From Gammaproteobacteria bacterium (GTDB lineage: Bacteria; Pseudomonadota; Gammaproteobacteria; SZUA-229), in NCBI GenBank assembly GCA_016744065.1, contig JADGFA010000026.1, positions 11,830 to 57,971 of the forward strand: a stretch of 46,142 nucleotides of DNA, written 5' to 3'. The notes beneath the pieces were generated by a model that was not told the origin of the DNA, did no database searches, and worked only from the letters and a program-made list of their open reading frames with translations. Below are positions 35,777 through 42,633 of this stretch, one piece after another. Position numbers and translations under genes: made by a program. Numbering within the stretch: the stretch's first letter is position 1; the number at the start of each line of letters is the position of its first letter.

Positions 35777-36763
35777 GTGCCTGCAATAGGTTTGCTCGAA
35801 GGGTTAGCTGAATATAACAACACAGTAGTAAGTTGTTATGATTTAGATAGTAATTCACTTATTCTGCCGAAACATCATACTCATTATTCACCAGGTTACT
35901 TTGCTTTACTTGCTGCTTTTGCTAAAGAAAAAGTTATACCTGAAGGGAATATTATTTTTTCGTCAGATAGTATTCAGGAATATGCTGAGGCTATAGGTTT
36001 TTCAAAAGCTGTTTGGGGTCATGATGTGTACCCACGCCAGCGAGTAAATGATGGAAAAAACTACAGCCCCTTAGTCCACCTTAATGAAGAAGGAGCTACA
36101 GATAGAGCGTCTGAGACAATAAATAATTGTATACGTCATTTTTTTAAACAGGGTGTACACGATGCTTTTGTAAATGAGTTATGTGATGTGGTGGGTGATT
36201 TGCATAGTAATGTTTGGGCGCATGGTAAAAAATCAGGTTTTTCTATGGCACAAAAAATTAGGGATATTTACTCTAAAGGCGAATATTGTCTAGAGTTTGC
36301 ACTAGCTGATCACGGGATGGGATTTTTAAGGGAATTGAAGTGAGCAGGTGTAGAGATAGGTGATGATGCAGATGCTATAAAGTGGTGCATTAAAGAAGGT
36401 CATTCTACTAAGAAAGAAAAGTCAGAAGATGATTGGGCGCAGTCTATGCCGGACGATGTGATTGGTAACCCATTAAGGGGAATTGAAAGAACAAAACGGA
36501 TGGACGGGAATCATCACATGGGGCTTGGTCTGTATAAGCTTATGCAGCTTGTTAAGAGGTTTTCTGGTCAACTAAACATAGCTTCGGGTGATAAAATATT
36601 TTTATTGGTAGAAGACGGTAAAGAAGCTTATAAAGACAGTGTAGATCCTTGGCAGGGTGTTGCGATATCTTGTCGATTTAACACCGGATTGATTAACAGG
36701 GGTGAACAACCTCCTGTTGACTCAGGTGTAAAGGATGTATTCGATTTACTGAGGAAATCATGA
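35777..36763 (+). pseudogene. GHKL ATP-binding protein gene interrupted by one in-frame TGA
   Basis: One frame of 329 codons runs from GTG at 35777 (GGGAG eight bases ahead) to a stop at 36761-36763, broken only by TGA at 36341-36343. The product has an N-terminal region of unknown type (about 1-115) and a histidine-kinase-like ATPase domain: N-box F-V-N-E-L-C-D-V-V-G-D-L-H-S-N, G1 box A-D-H-G-M-G-F, and after the TGA the G2 box H-H-M-G-L-G-L-Y-K-L. There is no His-phosphotransfer domain; this is like anti-sigma kinases rather than sensor kinases. The TGA is most simply a CGA (Arg) mutation. Restart at ATG 36446 could give a C-terminal piece. Both pieces alone lack a full ATP site. It overlaps the STAS-like gene by four bases. 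Confidence 0.8.
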
Positions 36764-37074
36764 TGACTACAGTTACTATAAAGCTTGAAGGTACAGACCT
36801 GTCATCCAGGACGGCTGCTGCCACACAGAGACATAACATATCACACCAGATATCATGTGGAAATTGTGTTGTTGTAGACTTGTCTAGTGTATTGTCTATT
36901 TCTCATTCATATGCTGATGAGTTATTTGGTGTGTTTGCCGAAGTAAATGGACTAGATAGAGTAACTGAGTGTATTACTTTTCATGGTGCTGGTGATCATG
37001 TGTTGCAAAGCATCGCATCGGCAATACATGGGCGAGTAAAACAGACTGGTCAGGTTATCTCCAAAACAGCTTAG
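36760..37074 (+). CDS. STAS-like protein (DUF4325)
   Basis: A 104-residue protein with a STAS-like fold (DUF4325 family). The motif V-V-V-D-L-S-S-V-L-S-I-S-H-S-Y-A-D-E-L-F-G matches the family core; a Ser in this loop is where SpoIIAA-type anti-anti-sigma factors are phosphorylated. It is translated with the preceding ATPase gene (ATGA overlap; AGGA ahead of the start). The pairing kinase-like ATPase plus STAS resembles the SpoIIAB/SpoIIAA partner switch. Target and role are unknown. The gene itself is intact even though its partner is broken. Confidence 0.75.
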   Translation: MMTTVTIKLEGTDLSSRTAAATQRHNISHQISCGNCVVVDLSSVLSISHSYADELFGVFAEVNGLDRVTECITFHGAGDHVLQSIASAIHGRVKQTGQVISKTA

Positions 37075-37232
37075 CTGTGTTTTCTGGTTTATATTCCTGC
37101 TTGTTTCAAGGTAAAAGCCTTAATTTTATATTAATGATAGTCTACATGGATCAGCAAGTCAGCTCCGTAAAACGCCCTGTTTCAAGCCTGTAAGCATCGT
37201 TTAAAACCCCGTATCGTAATTAATAATGCTTT

Positions 37233-37655
37233 TTAGCACTGGCTCCAGGGAAGCCCGTCGAATCGCCAGCCATTTATTGAGCTGCGTTGATGCTCATCAT
37301 TCAGCTTGCCTTCAAAACCGGTTTCAATATGAGAAATGTTCTTAATACCATCCCTTAAAAGTTGTTTACCGGCTTCGATAGAACGATTGCCACTTCGGCA
37401 AATTAAAATAATAGGCGCACTGTGTTCTTCATCATTAGAAATAATATTACCTAATAATAGCTTCCTCACCTCAGCCGTAAAGTGTGGGTTAATATCCCAG
37501 TCAGGCTCATTAATCCAGGGAATATGTGAAGCATGGGTAGGGTGCCCGACAAAAAGAAACTCCATATCTGATCGAATATCAATTAATACAGCCCGCGGGT
37601 TTTTCTGCAATATTTTAAAAGCAGCTTCTGGTGTTATATTTTTTAATTCAGGCAT
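37233..37655 (-). CDS. Rhodanese-like sulfurtransferase domain protein
   Basis: A 140-residue single rhodanese domain. The active-site loop is L-I-C-R-S-G-N-R-S, with the persulfide-carrying Cys, and the CH2A-like V-L-I-D-I-R-S motif is present. The inserted G-H-P-x-x-A-S-H-I-P-W-x-x-E-P-x-W segment is common in small rhodaneses of sulfur-metabolising gammaproteobacteria. The frame is open to a TTG at 37673, but ATG at 37655 has AGGA nine bases ahead. It stands alone, on the opposite strand, between accessory genes and the tRNA-Leu repeats. Confidence 0.9.
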   Translation of the reverse strand: MPELKNITPEAAFKILQKNPRAVLIDIRSDMEFLFVGHPTHASHIPWINEPDWDINPHFTAEVRKLLLGNIISNDEEHSAPIILICRSGNRSIEAGKQLLRDGIKNISHIETGFEGKLNDEHQRSSINGWRFDGLPWSQC

Positions 37656-37673
37656 GATTATATTCCTTAGCAA

Positions 37674-38129
37674 CTGGGCGGCTGGAAGCAGGGTACAGGT
37701 TAAATCTTAATGAATACGGCTGTAATAACAAGATAATGCCTATACGTGAAATAAAAATAGCCACTACCATTAATACATTATAGAGTAATACTTTAAGATA
37801 ACGTGCCAGCCGACATTAAAGGGATTAAACAGCCTGAAATGAAGCTTAAAATAATAAATATTTATTAGCTGTTTCTTTATTAAAAAATCCTGATATAATC
37901 CTCCGTAAATTTAGAGGCAGAACTATATAAATCAGTAACTTAGCTATTGATTTATCATGAAAAAAGAAATTAACCAGATACTGTTGCAGTATAATAGATT
38001 GATAATAAATCCATCTTGGTGAAAGCTTTATTTGTCTCTTAACAAAGCCTATGAGTATTGTGCTGGACTGTCGTGCCAATCGACTAACCTCAGAACATAA
38101 CGAATTTAGGATGTAGTAGAAGACCATCT
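37674..38129. other. Gap with possible leader of the tRNA-Leu unit
   Basis: No gene is supported; minus-strand frames here look random. TATAAT at 37894-37899 on the plus strand could be a -10 element for a transcript through the 86 bp repeats into tRNA-Leu, but a matching -35 is poor. Confidence 0.35.
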
Positions 38130-38386
38130 GCCCAGGTGGCGTTGCGGTAACAATCGTTGTCAAACGATCGAATCCAGCACGCAAAAAGGGTATTAGAAGT
38201 AAGCAAGACCATCATCCCAGGTGGCGTTGTGGTAGACAATCGTTGTTAAACGATCGAATCCAGTACGCAAAAAGGGTATTAGAAGTAAGTAAGTCCATCT
38301 GCCCAGGTGGCGTTGTGGTAGACAATCGTTGTCAAACGATCGAATCCAGTACGCAAAAAGGGTATTAGAAGTAAGTAAGTCCATCT
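38130..38386 (+). repeat. Three 86 bp repeats carrying the 5' part of tRNA-Leu
   Basis: Units begin at 38130, 38215 and 38301; the true tRNA-Leu begins at 38387, the next 86 bp step. Each unit starts with the first 12 bases of the tRNA (GCCCAGGTGGCG; the second copy has one change) plus a D-arm-like TGGTAGAC in the later copies, then a part with the hairpin ATCGTT-GTCA-AACGAT, then the leader AAAAAGGGTATTAGAAGTAA found directly before the real gene. None can form a complete tRNA. Confidence 0.92.
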
Positions 38387-38473
38387 GCCCAGGTGGCGAA
38401 ATTGGTAGACGCAAGGGACTTAAAATCCCTCGGTGGAAACACCGTGCCGGTTCGATTCCGGCCCTGGGCACCA
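38387..38473 (+). tRNA. leuZ: tRNA-Leu (UAA)
   Basis: 87 bases with a long variable arm, as in class II tRNAs. Acceptor GCCCAGG pairs with CCTGGGC; the anticodon stem AGGGA/TCCCT closes the loop CTTAAAA (anticodon TAA); the variable arm is CGGTG/CACCG; the T arm is GCCGGTTCGATTCCGGC; CCA is encoded. It corresponds to leuZ of the glyW-cysT-leuZ cluster. Confidence 0.98.
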
Positions 38474-38507
38474 TCTCTAATTTATTGATTTTTCAGTAAA
38501 TTTTCCT

Positions 38508-38536
38508 AAAAAAGCCACTTCTCAAGTGGCTTTTTT
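38508..38536. terminator. Terminator after tRNA-Leu
   Basis: Perfect 13 bp arms (AAAAAAGCCACTT at 38508-38520, complement at 38524-38536), loop CTC, with a U-tract on both strands. Confidence 0.92.
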
Positions 38537-38694
38537 ATTGGTTGTTTTTTAACCGATCTGTAAATAACGTCTACATTGCGGTTATTTTATTCTTAAAAAA
38601 TTTGAGTTAAGTGATTAACTATAAGTTGTATTTTAGTGTTAGTTAGCTAAGTTCTTTTTTCGGCGTAAATCGATATTCGCATTACAGAGTGTTA

Positions 38695-38730
38695 TTGTTA
38701 TTGCTAGTACTAAGTACTATACTTGTCGTA
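38695..38730 (+). promoter_or_regulatory. Toxin-antitoxin promoter with palindromic operator
   Basis: TTGTTA (38695-38700), a 17 bp spacer and TATACT (38718-38723) form a good sigma-70 promoter. A palindrome TAGTACT-AAG-TACTA (38705-38719) fills the spacer and touches the -10, where an autoregulating antitoxin would bind. The start falls at about 38730, the first base of the toxin ATG. Confidence 0.7.
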
Positions 38731-39104
38731 TGAGGATATTTAAGAATAAGGCCTTCAATGGATGGGCGAATGATATAAATATGTCAGATGAGGGTATATG
38801 GACAGCAGCAGAAGAAATAGCTGCTGGTAAGTATGAGGCCTCATTAGGGCAGAAAGTTTATAAAAAGCGGGTAGCGATAGGTAATACAGGTAAAAGTGGC
38901 AGCACTCGAACAATCGTGGCTTTTAATGTGGGTAACCATGTGTTTTTTATGTATGGGTTTGCTAAAGGTAAGAGAACAAATATTACACCTAAAGAAAAGA
39001 AAGCATTGCAGAAAATGGCTGGTATTTATTTAGGTTATAGTGACAAAGAATTAAATATAGCAGTAAAGCAAAAGATGCTTTTTGAGGTAGCAAATAATGG
39101 ATAA
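38730..39104 (+). CDS. RelE/ParE-superfamily type II toxin
   Basis: A 124-residue toxin of the RelE/HigB-like family (the type paired with NadS antitoxins). Characteristic parts are the start M-R-I-F-K-N-K-x-F-x-x-W, then L-G-Q-K-V-Y-K-K-R-V-A, the basic G-K-S-G-S-T-R-T-I-V-A-F loop, and F-F-M-Y-G-F-A-K. Such toxins usually cleave mRNA, often on the ribosome. No ribosome site precedes the ATG and the predicted transcript starts at or next to it, so translation may be leaderless. The toxin gene comes first and overlaps the antitoxin by eight bases. Confidence 0.88.
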   Translation: MRIFKNKAFNGWANDINMSDEGIWTAAEEIAAGKYEASLGQKVYKKRVAIGNTGKSGSTRTIVAFNVGNHVFFMYGFAKGKRTNITPKEKKALQKMAGIYLGYSDKELNIAVKQKMLFEVANNG

Positions 39105-39426
39105 ATCAATTCTAGAAGTAATGCATGAATCAGCTAAGGATATGAGCGACACAGGGTTAATAGATAAGCAGACTATGCGTGAGTTTGATTCTCTGTGTCT
39201 TCCTGAAGTAAAAGAATACACACCAGCACAGATTAAAAAAATACGAATACAAAATAGAGCCAGTCAAGCTGTTTTTGCTATGTACTTAAATACAGGCGTT
39301 GAGAGTGTCAGAAAATGGGAAGCAACAGGTGCAACACGTAAACGTCCTAATGGTGCAGCACTAAAATTGATTAGCCTGGTAGAGAAGTACGGCCTTGATA
39401 TACTGGCAGAACAGGAAATGGCATAA
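39097..39426 (+). CDS. NadS/HigA-type antitoxin, HTH regulator
   Basis: A 109-residue antitoxin with a central helix-turn-helix (about 52-100): K-K-I-R-I-Q-N-R-A-S-Q-A-V-F-A-M-Y-L-N-T, then V-E-S-V-R-K-W-E-A-T-G, the W-E-x-G-x-x-x-P motif of XRE-type NadS regulators, ending with L-K-L-I-S-L. The N-terminal 45 residues are acidic and likely wrap the toxin. It should bind the palindrome ahead of the toxin gene. Confidence 0.88.
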   Translation: MDKSILEVMHESAKDMSDTGLIDKQTMREFDSLCLPEVKEYTPAQIKKIRIQNRASQAVFAMYLNTGVESVRKWEATGATRKRPNGAALKLISLVEKYGLDILAEQEMA

Positions 39427-39475
39427 TTTTAGACGCAAGGATTGAGAGTGAAGAGCGATTTCAAATTAGTTGTAT

Positions 39476-39522
39476 AACTTAACAAGACATTAATGGAGCG
39501 TCCATATATGTCCTGATAAGTT
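39476..39522. repeat. Imperfect hairpin element, copy 1
   Basis: Arms AACTTAACAAGACAT and ATGTCCTGATAAGTT are inverted repeats with mismatches at arm positions 7 and 10; inside is ATGGA-GCG-TCCAT. The same arms with the same two mismatches recur at 44565-44654. The pair brackets the integrase relic and the nuclease/helicase genes. Confidence 0.8.
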
Positions 39523-39599
39523 CCGGGGGAGCTTCACTTTTTATTGTTGTAATGTATTTGTCCAATCCCAGTTTTTGATACGGTTAGGTTGTTTATCTC

Positions 39600-40149
39600 A
39601 TTGCTTAAAAGCGACATAGGTGGCGTTATCGGCCAGCTTTAATTGTATAGATAGGTAGTGATGATGGTGTACTCAAAACCAGGCTGTGAATACAATATAA
39701 GTACCAGCGTGTTGCCGTAGCCTTTCATTTCGCCATAGAAACAGCCATGAGTACTGGTGAAATCTGTGCTTTAACCCAGGCTATAATTAATACCCATACG
39801 CGTGTTGTTTTTATCTACCGCACACCGTCACTAAAAACGGTTATCCAAGAGATGTCCTTTATCCTCCAAAGCCATATCATTAGTCAAGCAATTTCCAGAA
39901 CTCGGAAGTAACGAACATCCTATATTTCAACCGACATCAGCCGCATTAGAAATTTTATTCAGAAAATATTGTGATTGTACCCCTATACAAAACCTGCATT
40001 TTCATGATACAAGACATGAAGCCATTACTCGGTTAGCGAATAAGCTGGATGTTCTGGACTTAGCCAGAATAGTAGGGCATAGAGATTTGAAGCAGCTTAT
40101 GACGTATTACAATAAAAGTGCGGAGGAGTTGGCGCAGCAATTGGGGTAA
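39600..40149 (+). pseudogene. Decayed tyrosine recombinase (integrase), C-terminal domain
   Basis: Pieces of one integrase catalytic domain are readable in shifting frames: V-A-V-A-F-H-F-A-I-E-T-A-M-S-T-G-E-I-C, then T-K-N-G-Y-P-R-D-V, then after an apparent one-base loss L-S-S-K-A-I-S-L, then intact to the end with H-F-H-D-T-R-H-E, V-G-H-R-D and the nucleophile region L-M-T-Y-Y-N. The first catalytic Arg (A-M-R-x-G-E in the family) is Ser here. At least two frameshifts and no N-terminal half make it inactive. It is probably the enzyme that once placed material beside tRNA-Leu. Confidence 0.85.
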
Positions 40150-40419
40150 CTTACGTTTGATTTAAAACTCAAGTAGGATTAAACATCGAAGCTTTTGTAT
40201 GGTCTGCTATCGACCCAAAGCGGACGGTGATACATTCTTACTATCCGGTTTATTTAGTTAAAATTGAACTGTTTTAATATGATGTGGTACAAGAAAAATG
40301 TTAATGATTGCTTATATGCTGAATTATTACTAAAAAATATATTTTCGCTCTTATATTCCATAGCGTAGTGCTTGCTAAGCAATACTAGCTTGAGTAACAG
40401 CGATTTACCGCGAGACGAA
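40150..40419 (+). other. Upstream region of the nuclease/helicase unit
   Basis: No gene is seen. The stretch holds TCGACCCAAAGCGGAC-like text near 40210, reminiscent of remnants often seen between transposon-borne genes, and the small perfect inverted repeat TTGCT-A-AGCAA at 40372-40382. A promoter must lie here but I cannot choose one. Confidence 0.35.
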
Positions 40420-42630
40420 ATGTATATTACAAAACTCAGCCTTATTAATTACCGTAATTTTGCCAATACCAAATTGTTATTTACCCAAGGGATAAATACT
40501 ATTATTGGTGAAAATGCTTCGGGTAAGACAAACCTATTCCGATCTATTCGGTTATTACTCGATAGCTCTATGCGGCGATCTTCGATGAATTTGGATGAAA
40601 AAGACTTTCATCGAGGGCTGGGTAACTGGAGAGGGCATTGGATTATAATAAGTATAGAGTTTGATGAGGTCTCACATGATGAGGCTATTCAGGCACTCTT
40701 TCTTCATGGTACGGGGGTTTTAGACGTAGATGCCATTGATAAAGCATCCTATAACTTGTTTTTCCGTCCCAAAGAAACGATCAGGAACGATTTAGCTCAG
40801 CTAGATGATGGTGATGTCGCGGGCCTACAGGCAATCTTGGATAACATTGACATTGATGATTATGAAACTTATGTCACTGGTAAAAGTAGTGCTGATTTTA
40901 ATGACCCCGCAGTGTATAGACGCATTGTGGGCGATTTTGAAAATGTTCAATTTCCAGAAGAGTTAAACCCAGAAGAGATTGGGGGTAAAGTCCCTCCGAT
41001 TCTATCTATGACTAAAGAAGTCTCATTTACTTATGTACAGGCACTCAGGGATGTTGTGTCAGACTTTCATAACAACCGAACTAACCCTTTGCTCACATTG
41101 CTAAAAATGAAAAGTGGGGAAATAGACCAGGCGCAATTCGCTCCTATCGTTGAGCAAGTCCAAAGTTTAAACAGTGCAATTAAAACGCTTGAAGATGTCC
41201 AAACAATTAGACAGGATATTAAAAGCACGGTCAATGAAACCGTCGGTGATGCTTATTCCCCCAATTCTATATCCATTAATTCAGACCTACCTGACGAAGC
41301 AGAAAAGTTATTTCAAGCATTAAAATTATTTGTCGCTGAAACTGATGATGGACATGAGGGTGAAATCCACGAAATGAGTTTGGGCGGGGCAAACTTAATA
41401 TATTTAACTTTAAAGTTATTAGAGTTTAAGTATCAAAAAAGCAATCAAACAATCGCCAATTTTTTACTGATTGAAGAGCCTGAAGCGCATATCCATACTC
41501 ATATCCAAAAGTCACTTTTTGATAAACTTAAATATCCAAACACACAAGTAATCTATACAACCCATTCTTCCCATATTTCCGAAGTAAGCAATATAGAAAA
41601 TGTGAATGTGCTAGGTAAAATTAATGGCAGTTACACTGCATTCCAACCATCAGCGGGATTAACAGGCACACAAATAGAACGAGTCCAACGATACCTCGAT
41701 GCGGTGCGGAATAATTTACTTTTTGCCAAGAGTGTCATTCTTGTGGAAGGTGATGCTGAAGAAATACTAATCCCAATATTAATAAAACAGGTGCTAGGTA
41801 TCAGTCTTGATGAATTAGGCATCAGTCTAGTCAATATTCGTAGTACAGGCTTTGAAAATGTTGCCCTACTCTTTAATGAAAGCCGTATACAAAAACGGTG
41901 CAGCATAATTACTGATAATGATCAGGCTTACTTTGATACCACAGAACAAGAAGCGGATTCAGAAGAAATAGCGTCGGTAAAAAGGAAAGCACTGAGGTCG
42001 CAAGTTTCAGGAGTCACCAGAAAAACAGCATTAGACGCTTTTTGTAATGGAAACCGTTGGGTGAATTCATATTATGCTCTCCATACATTTGAAGTAGATT
42101 TTATCGCGGCAGGTAATGGAGAGCTTACATCTACCATTAGCAGGGATGTTTATTTAGACGCTGGGACAATAAGTACCGCCGAAACTGAATTGAAATCACC
42201 TGAAAAACCCATATACGGGAAAAGAGCCCTGACGATGGCCAATCATTCGGGTAAAGGGTGGTTTGCAATTTTACTGGGTAAAGCAATTAGCCATAAAGTG
42301 GTGATACCCAATTACATTATTGATGCAATATTTTTCGCACATGGCAATGTAAGCCTAGAAATAATACACGGGATTTTGCAATATAGACTGAGCAAAATTA
42401 TTGATGACTTGAATCAAGGAGAAGTAATGGTAAATTCCGCTCAAGATCAAGAAGAGCAATGGTATAGTGATTGGAGAGCGTATATAGCAACAAGAAGAAC
42501 GGGAATTACAGGCTTCAAGGCTGAGTTACAAGCATATTTGTCAGGAACTGTAAGCTTGCAGCAGTTACAAGCGTCAATGACAGAAAAATTTCCAGAAGAT
42601 CAAATCATTCCTTTCTTTGCCAGGTTTTAA
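40420..42630 (+). CDS. OLD-family ATP-dependent nuclease (GajA-like)
   Basis: A 736-residue protein with an ABC-type ATPase followed by a Toprim nuclease. Walker A is G-E-N-A-S-G-K-T-N (about 30-38), the signature S-L-G-G-A-N-L-I is near 320, Walker B L-L-I-E-E-P-E-A-H near 349-357 and the H-loop T-T-H-S-S follows. The Toprim part has V-I-L-V-E-G-D-A-E-E (about 439-448) and T-D-N-D (498-501). OLD genes beside a UvrD-like helicase define class 2 OLD, that is the GajA of Gabija anti-phage systems. It is longer than the best-known GajA (578), mainly C-terminal. The frame opens at TTG 40372; ATG 40420 begins the family-like M-Y-I-T-K-L-S-L-I-N-Y-R-N-F. Confidence 0.88.
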   Translation: MYITKLSLINYRNFANTKLLFTQGINTIIGENASGKTNLFRSIRLLLDSSMRRSSMNLDEKDFHRGLGNWRGHWIIISIEFDEVSHDEAIQALFLHGTGVLDVDAIDKASYNLFFRPKETIRNDLAQLDDGDVAGLQAILDNIDIDDYETYVTGKSSADFNDPAVYRRIVGDFENVQFPEELNPEEIGGKVPPILSMTKEVSFTYVQALRDVVSDFHNNRTNPLLTLLKMKSGEIDQAQFAPIVEQVQSLNSAIKTLEDVQTIRQDIKSTVNETVGDAYSPNSISINSDLPDEAEKLFQALKLFVAETDDGHEGEIHEMSLGGANLIYLTLKLLEFKYQKSNQTIANFLLIEEPEAHIHTHIQKSLFDKLKYPNTQVIYTTHSSHISEVSNIENVNVLGKINGSYTAFQPSAGLTGTQIERVQRYLDAVRNNLLFAKSVILVEGDAEEILIPILIKQVLGISLDELGISLVNIRSTGFENVALLFNESRIQKRCSIITDNDQAYFDTTEQEADSEEIASVKRKALRSQVSGVTRKTALDAFCNGNRWVNSYYALHTFEVDFIAAGNGELTSTISRDVYLDAGTISTAETELKSPEKPIYGKRALTMANHSGKGWFAILLGKAISHKVVIPNYIIDAIFFAHGNVSLEIIHGILQYRLSKIIDDLNQGEVMVNSAQDQEEQWYSDWRAYIATRRTGITGFKAELQAYLSGTVSLQQLQASMTEKFPEDQIIPFFARF

Positions 42631-42633
42631 CGT

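Noticed and set aside
36341..36343. Selenocysteine codon
   Set aside because: No SECIS-like hairpin directly follows, and the family is not known for selenocysteine; a nonsense change is simpler.
37846..38184. 112-residue minus-strand frame
   Set aside because: It starts inside a tRNA-Leu-derived repeat, has no ribosome site and no family-like pattern.
38130..38386. Additional complete tRNA genes in the repeats
   Set aside because: Only the acceptor 5' strand and part of the D arm are tRNA-like; no 3' acceptor strand, T arm or CCA can be paired.
38193..38474. 93-residue minus-strand frame beginning MVPRAGIEPARC
   Set aside because: It is the antisense of tRNA-Leu and the 86 bp repeats; this peptide start is a well-known artefact of tRNA antisense reading.
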